64,000 bases of DNA from Empedobacter falsenii (GTDB taxonomy: Bacteria; Bacteroidota; Bacteroidia; Flavobacteriales; Weeksellaceae), in the NCBI RefSeq assembly GCF_013488205.1, contig NZ_CP040908.1, positions 2,730,001-2,794,000 of the forward strand. Direction: 5' to 3'. The notes beneath the pieces were generated by a model. The model did not search any database. It was given only the letters and a program-made list of their open reading frames with translations, and was not told where the DNA came from. Shown one piece after another: positions 8,114-16,675 of the stretch; position 1 is the first letter of the stretch; every line of letters starts with the position of its first letter. The position numbers and the translations under genes were made by a program.

Positions 8114-10018
8114 TTAAACTTTTCCTTTCTGAATAACAGTTACAACATCTGGATCTAATAATGTTGAAGTATCGCCAAAATCAGTTTCGTTACTTGCAAT
8201 TTTTCTCAAAATACGGCGCATAATTTTTCCACTTCGCGTTTTTGGTAAACCTGAAACAAACTGTATTTTATCTGGTTTTGCAATTGCTCCAATTAATTTA
8301 GAAACTCCATTTTTTATTTCTGCTTCAAGTTCTGGTGAACCTTGTACTCCATCTTGTAAAATCACGAAAGCATATAATGCATTTCCTTTGATATCATGAG
8401 GATAACCAACAACTGCGCTTTCTGCTACAGCTTCGTGTTCATTTATTGCATTTTCTATTGGTGCAGTTCCTAAATTATGTCCAGAAACAATCACCACATC
8501 ATCTACACGTCCTGTAATTCGATAATTTTCCATTACATCGCGATAAGCTCCATCTCCTGTAAAATAATATCCTGGAAATGTTGAAAAATAAGTTTCTACA
8601 TAACGTTTATGATCACCATAAATAGTACGAGCCATAGATGGCCAAGGAAATTTAATTGCTAAACGTCCTTCTGCTTTCTCATTTACTGCTTCTACTTCTT
8701 TTCCTTGTTCATCCATTAAAACTGGCTGAATTCCAGGAAGTGGCAATGTTGCAAACGTTGGACGAAGCGGCGTAATTCCTGCTAATGGCGAAATCAAAAT
8801 CGAACCTGTTTCGGTTTGCCACCATGTATCTACAATTGGACAATTTCCTTTTCCAATATAATCATTAAACCAGTGCCAAGCTTCTTCGTTAATTGGTTCA
8901 CCAACTGATCCTAAAACTTTAAGACTTGATAAATCATATTTCTCGACATAATCTAACGATTCACGAGCTAACGAACGAATTGCTGTTGGAGCTGTATAGA
9001 AATGTGTCACTTTTAATTTTTCGACAATTTCCCAAAAACGTCCAAAATCAGGAAAACTTGGAATTCCTTCGAACATTACCGAAGTTGCTCCACAAGCCAA
9101 AGGTCCATAAATAATGTAACTATGTCCCGTAATCCAACCGATATCTGCTGTACACCAATAAATATCGTTGTGCTCCATTTGAAAAATATTATCGAACGAA
9201 TAAGCCGTTTCTACCATATATCCACCGCATGTATGCACCATTCCTTTTGGTTTTCCCGTAGAACCAGAAGTATACAAAATAAACAAAGGATCTTCGGCAT
9301 CCATAATTTCCGCAGGACAATTATCGTCTACCTTATGCATTTCATCAATCCAAAATTTATCTCGTCCACCAACCATAGAAGTAGGCTCTATAGCACGACG
9401 ATAAACAATACACGACTGAATAGAAGCACAATCTTTTAAGGCTTCATCACAAATTGATTTTAAGTTAATTGATTTCGTTCCACGAAAAACTTCGTTTGCT
9501 GTCACCAAAACCTTACATTGCGCATCGTTGATACGAGAGGCTATAGCAGCAGAAGAAAATCCTGCAAAAACAATAGAATGCACCGCACCAATACGCGCGC
9601 AAGCTAACATTGCAATGGCTAATTCTGGAATCATTGGCATATAAATACACACACGATCTCCTTTTTGTACACCATTATTTTTTAAGACATTCGCAAATTG
9701 ACAAACTTTTGAATGCAATTGACGATATGTAATAATTCGAGATTCTTCTAAAGGATTATTTGGTTCCCAAATTAAAGCGGTTTTGTTTCCATTTTTTTCT
9801 AAATGACGATCCAAAACATTTTCGGTAATATTTAGTTGTCCACCTTGAAACCATTTAAAATCTGCTTGTTCAAAATTATATTCAAGTGTTTTGTCCCATT
9901 TCTTTTGCCAAACGAAGTTTCCAGCAATTTTATCCCAAAATTTTTCAGGCTCCTCGACACTTTTTTTATACGCTTTCTTATATTCAGAAAACGAATTGAT
10001 TCTAAAATTGTTAATCAT
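8114..10018 (-). CDS. acs: Acetate--CoA ligase (acetyl-CoA synthetase)
   Basis: A 634-residue AMP-forming enzyme making acetyl-CoA from acetate, ATP and CoA. The N-terminal ACAS region (EYKKAYKKSVEEPEKFWDK) is present. The P-loop-like motif is YTSGSTGKPKGMVHT, the A5-type motif is DTWWQTETGSILISP, and the hinge region holds TGDGAYRD and GRVDDVVIVSGHNLGTAPIE. The C-terminal PKTRSGKIMRRILRKIA carries the catalytic lysine that is acetylated in Acs homologues. It is monocistronic, with its own terminator. Many Acs proteins read GHRLGTAEIE where this one has GHNLGTAPIE, a modest difference near the CoA site. Length is typical (about 635-650). Confidence 0.95.
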   Translation of the reverse strand: MINNFRINSFSEYKKAYKKSVEEPEKFWDKIAGNFVWQKKWDKTLEYNFEQADFKWFQGGQLNITENVLDRHLEKNGNKTALIWEPNNPLEESRIITYRQLHSKVCQFANVLKNNGVQKGDRVCIYMPMIPELAIAMLACARIGAVHSIVFAGFSSAAIASRINDAQCKVLVTANEVFRGTKSINLKSICDEALKDCASIQSCIVYRRAIEPTSMVGGRDKFWIDEMHKVDDNCPAEIMDAEDPLFILYTSGSTGKPKGMVHTCGGYMVETAYSFDNIFQMEHNDIYWCTADIGWITGHSYIIYGPLACGATSVMFEGIPSFPDFGRFWEIVEKLKVTHFYTAPTAIRSLARESLDYVEKYDLSSLKVLGSVGEPINEEAWHWFNDYIGKGNCPIVDTWWQTETGSILISPLAGITPLRPTFATLPLPGIQPVLMDEQGKEVEAVNEKAEGRLAIKFPWPSMARTIYGDHKRYVETYFSTFPGYYFTGDGAYRDVMENYRITGRVDDVVIVSGHNLGTAPIENAINEHEAVAESAVVGYPHDIKGNALYAFVILQDGVQGSPELEAEIKNGVSKLIGAIAKPDKIQFVSGLPKTRSGKIMRRILRKIASNETDFGDTSTLLDPDVVTVIQKGKV

Positions 10019-10057
10019 TTTAATTTTAATTGTGGTTTTGAATACTAAATATAAAAA

Positions 10058-10088
10058 AAGCGAATCAATTTATCAAATTAACTCGCTT
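10058..10088 (-). terminator. Terminator after the M48 protease gene
   Basis: AAGCGA (10058-10063) pairs with TCGCTT (10083-10088), with further imperfect pairing of ATCAATTT and AAATTAAC inside. On the minus strand a run of Ts follows. It ends the mutS-M48 transcript. Confidence 0.75.
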
Positions 10089-10115
10089 ATATTTTATAAA
10101 TGAATAAAAACTATT

Positions 10116-10919
10116 CTATTTTCCTTTATACGGACTTGCATTGTAATATGCTAAAGCAGTTGGTAAGGCTTCCTTTATTTTAGCCATACGCGTAGCATCA
10201 GAAGGGTGAGTACTCAAAAATTCTGAAACTCCAGCATTTCCACTTTTCGCAGCCATACGTTCCCAAAAAGGAATTGCTTGAGAAGGGTCATAACCAGCCA
10301 TCGCCATTAAATACAATCCTGTAACATCAGCATCTAATTCCATTTTACGAGAATAGTTTAGTAAACCAACTTGTGCACCTACAGGATATAATTGTTCAAA
10401 AACTTTTGCATATTCTGCATTTCCAATAGATCCACCTACAATTTGTCCTAAACCTTGTGCTGCCATTTGCTGAGAAGCTTGCTCCGCACTATGACCAGCC
10501 AAAGCGTGACCAATTTCGTGACCTAAAACAACAGCCAATCCCGTTGCATCTTTGGTAACAGGCAAAATACCTGAATAAACTGCAACTTTACCTCCAGGCA
10601 TACACCACGCATTTACTTCGTTTGCATTCAACAACGTAAATTGCCATTGATAACCTTGTAATTGAGAAGATATTCCTTTTTCTTGATAATATTTTTCAGC
10701 GGCATATTTTAGACGTTCCCCTACTGTTTGCACCATTTTTGCATCAGCAGTACCAGTAATCACTTTACCTTGTTTAAGAACTTGAGAATACTGATTATAA
10801 GCTGTCGGAAATAAATCAGCGTTCGATACTAATGACAACGATTTACGTCCTGTAACTGGATTTGTAGCACAAGAAGCTAAGACTAAAGCTCCTGCAGCTG
10901 TTAAAATTATTTTCTTCAT
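10116..10919 (-). CDS. M48 family metalloprotease lipoprotein
   Basis: A 267-residue periplasmic or outer-membrane lipoprotein protease (LoiP/BepA-like peptidase M48). I chose the start at 10919 (MKKIILTAAGALVLASCATN) because it gives a lipoprotein signal with lipobox LASC; the longer reading would begin inside the mutS 3' end. The zinc motif HEIGHALAGH holds two His ligands and the catalytic Glu; the third ligand is the Glu in ELDADVTGLYLM. The NPVTGRKSLSL motif after the lipobox Cys is typical of these M48 lipoproteins. It follows mutS by 10 bases, so it is probably co-transcribed, although no functional link to repair is evident. The likely job is turnover of misfolded envelope proteins. 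Confidence 0.93.
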   Translation of the reverse strand: MKKIILTAAGALVLASCATNPVTGRKSLSLVSNADLFPTAYNQYSQVLKQGKVITGTADAKMVQTVGERLKYAAEKYYQEKGISSQLQGYQWQFTLLNANEVNAWCMPGGKVAVYSGILPVTKDATGLAVVLGHEIGHALAGHSAEQASQQMAAQGLGQIVGGSIGNAEYAKVFEQLYPVGAQVGLLNYSRKMELDADVTGLYLMAMAGYDPSQAIPFWERMAAKSGNAGVSEFLSTHPSDATRMAKIKEALPTALAYYNASPYKGK

Positions 10920-10929
10920 ATTTTTAAGT

Positions 10930-13521
10930 TTATTTACCGAGTTTCTTTTTGATTTCATTCAATTTCATCAATGCTTCAACAGGTGTTAAAGTATTAATAT
11001 CTGTGTTCATAATTTCTTCTCGAATCGATTCTAAAATTGGATCATCTAACTGAAAGAAACTTAATTGCATATTATCTTGCGTTATTTTCTCCGTTTTATT
11101 CGAGATTCCTTCATCTGTTTTCGTCGCTTCCAAAACTTTCAACACATCATTCGCTCTGTCCACCACTCGTTTCGGCATCCCAGCCATTTTAGCAACATGT
11201 ATACCAAAACTGTGCTCACTTCCTCCTGGAACTAATTTTCTCAAAAATAATATTGTATCTTTTGTTTCTTTGATACTGACATTAAAGTTTTTGATACGTT
11301 CCATCGATTTTGACATTTCATTCAATTCATGATAATGTGTAGCAAACAATGTTTTTGGTTTCAAAGCACTTTGATGTAGGAATTCTGCAATTGCCCAAGC
11401 AATTGAAATACCATCGTACGTAGAAGTCCCTCGACCAATTTCATCCAACAAAATCAAACTTCGTTCCGAAATGTTATTTAAAATACTTGCCGTTTCATTC
11501 ATTTCGACCATAAACGTCGATTCGCCTGACGAAATATTATCTGAAGCACCAACTCGAGTAAAAACTTTGTCAATAATTCCTAAATCTGCTGCTTGTGCTG
11601 GAACAAAACTTCCTATTTGCGCCATCAAAACAATCAAAGCAGTTTGACGTAAAAGTGCCGATTTACCAGACATATTTGGTCCAGTAATCATAATAATTTG
11701 TTGATGATCTGAATTTAACTCAACATTATTCGACACATATTGTTCACCAATTGGTAATTGTTGCTCAATCACAGCATGACGACCTTCTTTTATATTTAGT
11801 TCAAAACCATCATTAAGAGACGGTTTAGTATAATTATTTTTCTCTGCTATTTCTGCAAAAGTTGACAAAACATCCAAAAAAGCAATTGCTTTTGCCGTTT
11901 GTTGAATCGGTAAAAGTTTAGTGATAATTTCTTGTAACAATTCAATAAATAATTGATTTTCTATTGCAAGAATTTTTTCTTCTGCACCAAGAATTTGTGT
12001 TTCGTACTCTTTTAATTCTTCGGTAATATAACGCTCTGCATTCACCAAAGTTTGCTTACGAATCCATTCTTCTGGCACTTTATCTTTGTGCGTATTTCGA
12101 ACTTCAATATAATAACCAAACACATTATTGAACGCAATTTTCAAGGACGAAATTCCAGTTCGTTCTGTTTCACGTTGACACATTTGATCCAAATAATCTT
12201 TCCCAGAAAACTGAATTTTTCGTAATCGATCCAACTCTTCTGAAACACCTTCTCTAATCACATTTCCTTTTACAATTTGATGCGGAGGTTCGTCAGAAAG
12301 TGTATCAAAAATCTTTTGCGTTAAATGATCAATTGGTTCGATTCGAGAAAATAAATCCGAAACTTGTTTGATATTTGATTGTTCAGCAACTTCTTTTATT
12401 TCTTCCGAAATTTTAAGACTTTGTGCTAATTGTTGTAATTGACGAGGTGTAATTTTTCCTGTCGAAACTTTTCCAGCCAAACGTTCTAAATCGGTTAATT
12501 GACCTAATTTTTCGCGTAGATCGTAACGTAAATCTCCAAATTTGTAGAAATATTCGACAATATTTTGACGACGTTGAATTGATTTCAAATCTTTCAATAC
12601 CATCACCATCCAACGATTCAATAAACGAGCACCCATCGGAGTTTTGGTATCATCTAAAACATTTAATAACGTAACACCTTTTGGGTGTGGAGAATAAACC
12701 AATTCGAGATTGCGAATCGTAAATGGATCCATCCAAACAAAACTATCTTGATTAAGACGCTGAATAGATGTTAAGTGCTGAATTTCGAAATGATGCGTAT
12801 CGTCCAAGTAAGCTAAAATAGCACCAGCAGAAATAATTCCATCTTTTAAATCCTCGATTCCAAAACCTTTAAGATTCTTAGTTTTGAAAAGATTGGTTAA
12901 TTTATCAATTGCAAAATCATATTGAAAAGCCCAATCATCCAACAAAAATTTACTTTTGACATCAGAAAAATTATATTTGACACGTTTCTGGTAAATCACT
13001 TCACTTGGACGAAACGATTGAATAATTTTTGCCACTTGATCTTCTTGTCCTTCAGAAACTAAAAATTCTCCAGTCGAAACATCTAACAAAGCTATTCCAA
13101 AAGCTTTATCACCTTGATGAACAGCCATCAAAAAGTTATTCGATTTTGACGACAAAACCTCATCTTGCAATGCAACACCAGGCGTAACCAATTCTGTAAC
13201 ACCTCGTTTTACGATACCTTTTACCATCTTTGGATCTTCGAGCTGATCGCAAATTGCAACACGCAAACCAGCTTTCACCAATTTTGGCAAATAAGTATTC
13301 AAACTATGATGAGGAAAACCTGCCAAAGCACTATTATCAGAGCCGTTGGCGCGTTTCGTTAAAACTATATCTAAAATGCGAGAAGCTCGCACAGCATCTT
13401 CTCCAAATGTTTCGTAAAAATCTCCCACACGGAACAACAACATCGCATCAGGATATTTCGCCTTAATCGTGTTATATTGTTTCATTAGAGGAGTTTCCTT
13501 ATTCTTTACTACTTTTGTCAA
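10930..13521 (-). CDS. mutS: DNA mismatch repair protein MutS
   Basis: An 863-residue MutS1. The N-terminal mismatch-binding motif is VGDFYETFGEDAV with the conserved Phe and Glu (F-Y-E). The connector, core lever and clamp domains follow. The ATPase has Walker A GPNMSGKSALLRQ, the signature region ASDNISSGESTFMVEM, Walker B LILLDEIGRGTSTYDG and the conserved THYHEL. The C-terminal HTH region has GSEHSFGIHVAKMAGMP. The start MTKVVKNKETPLMKQYNTIK fits Flavobacteria homologues, which begin just before ETPLMKQY. It leads a two-gene unit with the M48 gene and is divergent from the SpoU gene across 44 bases. The partner mutL is about 41 kb away in this window. Confidence 0.97.
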   Translation of the reverse strand: MTKVVKNKETPLMKQYNTIKAKYPDAMLLFRVGDFYETFGEDAVRASRILDIVLTKRANGSDNSALAGFPHHSLNTYLPKLVKAGLRVAICDQLEDPKMVKGIVKRGVTELVTPGVALQDEVLSSKSNNFLMAVHQGDKAFGIALLDVSTGEFLVSEGQEDQVAKIIQSFRPSEVIYQKRVKYNFSDVKSKFLLDDWAFQYDFAIDKLTNLFKTKNLKGFGIEDLKDGIISAGAILAYLDDTHHFEIQHLTSIQRLNQDSFVWMDPFTIRNLELVYSPHPKGVTLLNVLDDTKTPMGARLLNRWMVMVLKDLKSIQRRQNIVEYFYKFGDLRYDLREKLGQLTDLERLAGKVSTGKITPRQLQQLAQSLKISEEIKEVAEQSNIKQVSDLFSRIEPIDHLTQKIFDTLSDEPPHQIVKGNVIREGVSEELDRLRKIQFSGKDYLDQMCQRETERTGISSLKIAFNNVFGYYIEVRNTHKDKVPEEWIRKQTLVNAERYITEELKEYETQILGAEEKILAIENQLFIELLQEIITKLLPIQQTAKAIAFLDVLSTFAEIAEKNNYTKPSLNDGFELNIKEGRHAVIEQQLPIGEQYVSNNVELNSDHQQIIMITGPNMSGKSALLRQTALIVLMAQIGSFVPAQAADLGIIDKVFTRVGASDNISSGESTFMVEMNETASILNNISERSLILLDEIGRGTSTYDGISIAWAIAEFLHQSALKPKTLFATHYHELNEMSKSMERIKNFNVSIKETKDTILFLRKLVPGGSEHSFGIHVAKMAGMPKRVVDRANDVLKVLEATKTDEGISNKTEKITQDNMQLSFFQLDDPILESIREEIMNTDINTLTPVEALMKLNEIKKKLGK

Positions 13522-13565
13522 ATTATTATAAATTTTGAACAGCTAAGTTAGTTAAAAACGAAGTG

Positions 13566-14096
13566 ATGAGAAAACTAAAATTAGACGAATTAGGTCGCGT
13601 TTCTGCGGAAGAATATAAAGCTATTGAAAAACATCCGATTGTTGTGGTGTTGGATAATGTAAGAAGTATGCACAATGTTGGTGCGGTTTTTAGAACTTCG
13701 GATGCATTTTTAATTGATAAAATTTATTTGTGTGGAATTACAGCAACTCCGCCACATAAAGAAATTCATAAAACGGCAATTGGTGCAGAAAATTCTGTTG
13801 ATTGGGAATATGTAAAAGATTCGAATGAATTGGTTACAAAACTAAAAGAAGATGGTTACCAAATTGTAACGATTGAACAAACAGAAGGTTCTGTTTTGTT
13901 GAATGAATTTGAAGTTGACCAATCTCAGAAATATGCAATTGTGATGGGAAATGAGGTTGATGGTGTACAACAATCAATCATTGATCAATGTGATACGTGT
14001 ATCGAAATTCCACAATCTGGAACAAAACACTCTTTAAATGTTTCTGTTTGTACAGGTATTATTTTGTGGAAATGGTATGAAGGATTTATGAAATAG
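13566..14096 (+). CDS. TrmH/SpoU family RNA 2'-O-methyltransferase
   Basis: A 176-residue SPOUT methyltransferase containing only the catalytic domain, without an L30e-like RNA-binding domain. Motif 1 is LDNVRSMHNVGAVFRTSDAF (Asn and Arg), motif 2 is IVMGNEVDGV, and motif 3 is IPQSGTKHSLNVSVCTGII, where the Leu-Asn-Val-Ser loop forms the SAM-binding knot. The short form resembles TrmL/TrmH-type tRNA ribose methylases, but the target (tRNA or rRNA) cannot be decided. I chose ATG 13566 rather than the GTG just before it. A palindromic terminator follows. Confidence 0.9.
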   Translation: MRKLKLDELGRVSAEEYKAIEKHPIVVVLDNVRSMHNVGAVFRTSDAFLIDKIYLCGITATPPHKEIHKTAIGAENSVDWEYVKDSNELVTKLKEDGYQIVTIEQTEGSVLLNEFEVDQSQKYAIVMGNEVDGVQQSIIDQCDTCIEIPQSGTKHSLNVSVCTGIILWKWYEGFMK

Positions 14097-14110
14097 CGGT
14101 AAGCAAAATA

Positions 14111-14146
14111 AAAAAGACTCAAATCATATGATTTGAGTCTTTTTTA
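14111..14146. terminator. Perfect palindromic bidirectional terminator
   Basis: A 36-base perfect palindrome running from AAAAAAGACTC to GAGTCTTTTTT fills the gap between the convergent SpoU and GNAT genes. Both strands read as a GC-poor stem ending in six Ts, so it can end both transcripts. Confidence 0.9.
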
Positions 14147-14150
14147 TTGG

Positions 14151-14603
14151 TTAAAAATTCACTGAAACATTAATCCATTCTGGATCAAAATCAGCATTGT
14201 ATTTTTTGTAGAAATTAATTGCAGGCTCATTCCAATCCAACACTTGCCAAACCATTCCGTGGTAATTATTTGCTTTTCCGTAAACAATTAATTCATCTAA
14301 CAATAATTTTCCAATTCCAGAACCGCGCATTTTTTCGGTTACAATTAAATCTTCCAAATATAATCTTCGTCCTTTCCAAGTTGAATAACGGTCGTAATGC
14401 AACGCAATTCCTTCTACATTTCCGTCCACTTCTGCGACCAAAGAGCCCCAAACTGGTTTATCTCCAAAACCACATTCTTCCATTTCTTCTAAGGTTACCG
14501 TTACTTCTTCTGGCGCTTTTTCGTATAAAGCTAATTCGTGAATTAACTCTAAAATTCGAGGGCAATCTTCTTTTCTTGCTTCTCGTATTGTTACATTTTT
14601 CAT
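14151..14603 (-). CDS. GNAT family N-acetyltransferase, diamine acetyltransferase-like
   Basis: A 150-residue acetyltransferase. The opening IREARKEDCPRILELIHELA with LYEKAPEEV resembles the spermidine/thialysine acetyltransferase (SSAT) group. The acetyl-CoA site is the Q/R-x-x-G-x-G/A loop EKMRGSGIGKLLLDEL, and DWNEPAINFYKKYNAD is the usual beta5-alpha4 segment. The middle LYLEDLIVTEKMRG is also typical of SSAT relatives. The substrate (polyamine, thialysine or another amine) is not settled. Monocistronic, convergent with the SpoU gene. Confidence 0.9.
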   Translation of the reverse strand: MKNVTIREARKEDCPRILELIHELALYEKAPEEVTVTLEEMEECGFGDKPVWGSLVAEVDGNVEGIALHYDRYSTWKGRRLYLEDLIVTEKMRGSGIGKLLLDELIVYGKANNYHGMVWQVLDWNEPAINFYKKYNADFDPEWINVSVNF

Positions 14604-14635
14604 TATTGTGTGATGTTATTTAGTTATTCGTTATT

Positions 14636-14717
14636 CGAAATTAGAAGTTCGTTTTACGAAACTTGAAATTAGTTATTTAAAATATAACAAAATTCCCACC
14701 TCGTATTTCTAATTTCG
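14636..14717. repeat. Intergenic inverted repeat with related short repeats
   Basis: CGAAATTAGAA (14636-14646) and TTCTAATTTCG (14707-14717) form an 11-base inverted repeat across the gap between dgt and the GNAT gene. Between them are further look-alike units (AAGTTCG, ACGAAACTTG, GAAATTAG), so the gap reads like partly degenerate copies of one short motif. It may be a relic of an interspersed repeat or a weak fold of the dgt 3' end. Confidence 0.45.
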
Positions 14718-14720
14718 TAA

Positions 14721-16088
14721 CTAGATCGTCATTCCAATTTCAATTCCTTTGATACGGCGATACAATTCTGTTGCGTAATTATCAGTCATTCCCGAAACAT
14801 AATCCAAAATTCCCATAACTTTTTGATACTTTGTTCCTTTTTCATACAAAAACTGAGCAGGAACTAAACGCAACGCTTTTTTCTCAAACGTTTTGCGTTC
14901 TTTTTCATCTTTCAAAATTGGTGGAATAAATTGCGAAAGTAATTCAGACATTACATTATAACCTGCATTTTCTATTTCGAGAACAGAACGATGGTTGTAA
15001 ATGTTTTCAATAGAGAAACGTTGAATTTCGTCCAAAACTCGTTTCGTTACTTGTTCCGTTTCATTTTTAATGACATCTAATAGCGCCGTTTTAAATTCAC
15101 CTTTTACAATCTGATCAAAATTATTTTGGTAAACTTCAACCGATTTTTGCGTCAATAAATTAATTGATTTGGCACGTAAATACGCTATTCGATCATTTTT
15201 ATCTGAAATAGATTTTAATGTATTTTTTGTTTTATCAATTTGTGAAGGATCTAAAGATTCTACTAAATTCAAAAATAATTTTCGGCATTTATCATGGTCA
15301 ATAATTCCTAAACGTTGCGAATCTTCAACGTCTATAATCGAATAACAAATATCGTCAGCCGCTTCTACCAACCATACAAACGGATGTCGCTTGTAAATAA
15401 TTGGCGAATCTTGTTCCAAAATCATATTCGTTTTTTCAGCAATTGTTCGGAACGCATCTTTTTGTGCCTGAAAAAATCCAAACTTCTTTCGATGCAATTG
15501 ACTTTTATCTTTTGCAACCGATTCGCACGGATATTTTGCTATCGCAGCCAACGTAGAATATGTCAAACGCAAACCTCCTTCCGATTTTCCATTTTGTTGT
15601 TGTGTTAAAATTCGGATTGCATTCGCATTTCCTTCAAAATTGATTAAATCAGCCCATTCGGCTTCAGTAAAATATTGTTTCAAATCTGTTTCGTGACGAT
15701 CAAAATAAGAGGCAATTGCATCTTCGCCCGAATGTCCAAAAGCTGGATTTCCAATATCGTGACACAAACACGCCGCCGAAATCACATCGTGAATGCTATA
15801 TTTATAAAATTCTTGCGACTCTTTTGTTAATTTATAATTTTCGGAAATAAACTTTCCAACCAAATTTCCCATCGAACGCCCAACAGACGAAACTTCCAAC
15901 GAATGCGTCAATCGATTATGAACAAAAACACTTCCTGGCAAAGGAAAAACTTGCGTTTTGTTCTGTAAACGACGAAAGGCAGACGAAAAAATAATACGAT
16001 CATAATCGCGCTGATATTCTGATCTCGCATCCGACGTATCGTTTGTATTACTGCGTTGATTGGTGTAAATATGATTTAGAAGTTCCAT
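14721..16088 (-). CDS. dgt: Deoxyguanosinetriphosphate triphosphohydrolase-like protein
   Basis: A 455-residue HD-domain dNTPase that would hydrolyse dGTP (or other dNTPs) to the nucleoside and triphosphate, controlling dNTP pools. The N-terminal RIIFSSAFRRLQNKTQVFPL and VHNRLTHSLEVSSVGRSMG carry the first metal His; AACLCHDIGNPAFGHSGEDA carries the HD pair; the final Asp is in LVEAADDICYSIIDVED. Bacteroidota homologues are called dGTPase and have this length. The true nucleotide preference is not predictable. Monocistronic. Confidence 0.92.
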   Translation of the reverse strand: MELLNHIYTNQRSNTNDTSDARSEYQRDYDRIIFSSAFRRLQNKTQVFPLPGSVFVHNRLTHSLEVSSVGRSMGNLVGKFISENYKLTKESQEFYKYSIHDVISAACLCHDIGNPAFGHSGEDAIASYFDRHETDLKQYFTEAEWADLINFEGNANAIRILTQQQNGKSEGGLRLTYSTLAAIAKYPCESVAKDKSQLHRKKFGFFQAQKDAFRTIAEKTNMILEQDSPIIYKRHPFVWLVEAADDICYSIIDVEDSQRLGIIDHDKCRKLFLNLVESLDPSQIDKTKNTLKSISDKNDRIAYLRAKSINLLTQKSVEVYQNNFDQIVKGEFKTALLDVIKNETEQVTKRVLDEIQRFSIENIYNHRSVLEIENAGYNVMSELLSQFIPPILKDEKERKTFEKKALRLVPAQFLYEKGTKYQKVMGILDYVSGMTDNYATELYRRIKGIEIGMTI

Positions 16089-16133
16089 AAACTGATTTAG
16101 AAAACGAATTTAACGAATAATGTTCAGTCCTAA

Positions 16134-16163
16134 AAAAATCCGAACGGTTTCGTTCGGATTTTT
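16134..16163 (-). terminator. Terminator of the lemA-TPM operon
   Basis: A 13-base perfect stem, AAAAATCCGAACG (16134-16146) with CGTTCGGATTTTT (16151-16163), has a GTTT loop. It lies right after the stop of the last operon gene on the minus strand and has a T run there. Confidence 0.88.
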
Positions 16164-16167
16164 GGTT

Positions 16168-16665
16168 TTATTTAATATAATAGTATAATACTTCAGAATC
16201 AAAAATACTTTTTTTAAGTCTTATATTTTCAACTTCATTATTCGGTATCTCAATATCTCCTAACGAAGTTTTTTGAAAATAATAATAAATCTTACCATTA
16301 TTAGCTTCTAATTTTATTATCGGATCATTGTGATCATAATATTTACTCGCATTCTTAATTGGATAATTTATTGCCAAAGCTTTATCTACATTAATATAAA
16401 AGTCCTTGAAAAATATAATCGAGACAGAATAAATAAAACAAAAACATAATATAAAAATTAAAAACCTAAATGCAATAGGTATCTTTCTATAGACAAATGC
16501 TAAAACAATACTTGTTAATATAGAAAAAAACACAATTATACTAGAACTAAAACTACTATTACCATACAATGGATACTTTAAATTAAAATATAATTTCCCG
16601 AAATAAAAAAAGATATTTAAGAACGCTATAATTACAACTAAAAGAATAAGTATTTTTTTATTCAT
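16168..16665 (-). CDS. Small membrane protein of unknown function
   Basis: A 165-residue protein starting MNKKILILLVVIIAFLNIFF. I reject the longer reading to 16794 because its extra N-terminus is an Ala/Val/Glu-rich readout of the Gly-rich end of the preceding TPM gene in another frame. Three hydrophobic segments lie at about 4-26, 39-60 and 66-86, followed by a soluble C-terminal part of about 75 residues (INVDKALAINYPIK, LEANNGKIYYYFQKTS, IPNNEVENIRL). The gene begins 10 bases after the TPM stop and ends at a terminator, so it is the last gene of the lemA-TPM-TPM operon. No family recognised. Its AT content is visibly higher than that of its neighbours. Confidence 0.7.
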   Translation of the reverse strand: MNKKILILLVVIIAFLNIFFYFGKLYFNLKYPLYGNSSFSSSIIVFFSILTSIVLAFVYRKIPIAFRFLIFILCFCFIYSVSIIFFKDFYINVDKALAINYPIKNASKYYDHNDPIIKLEANNGKIYYYFQKTSLGDIEIPNNEVENIRLKKSIFDSEVLYYYIK

Positions 16666-16675
16666 ATAAAAACTA

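Noticed and set aside
13165-13466. Plus-strand open frames opposite mutS
   Set aside because: Shadows of the mutS gene without homology-like features.
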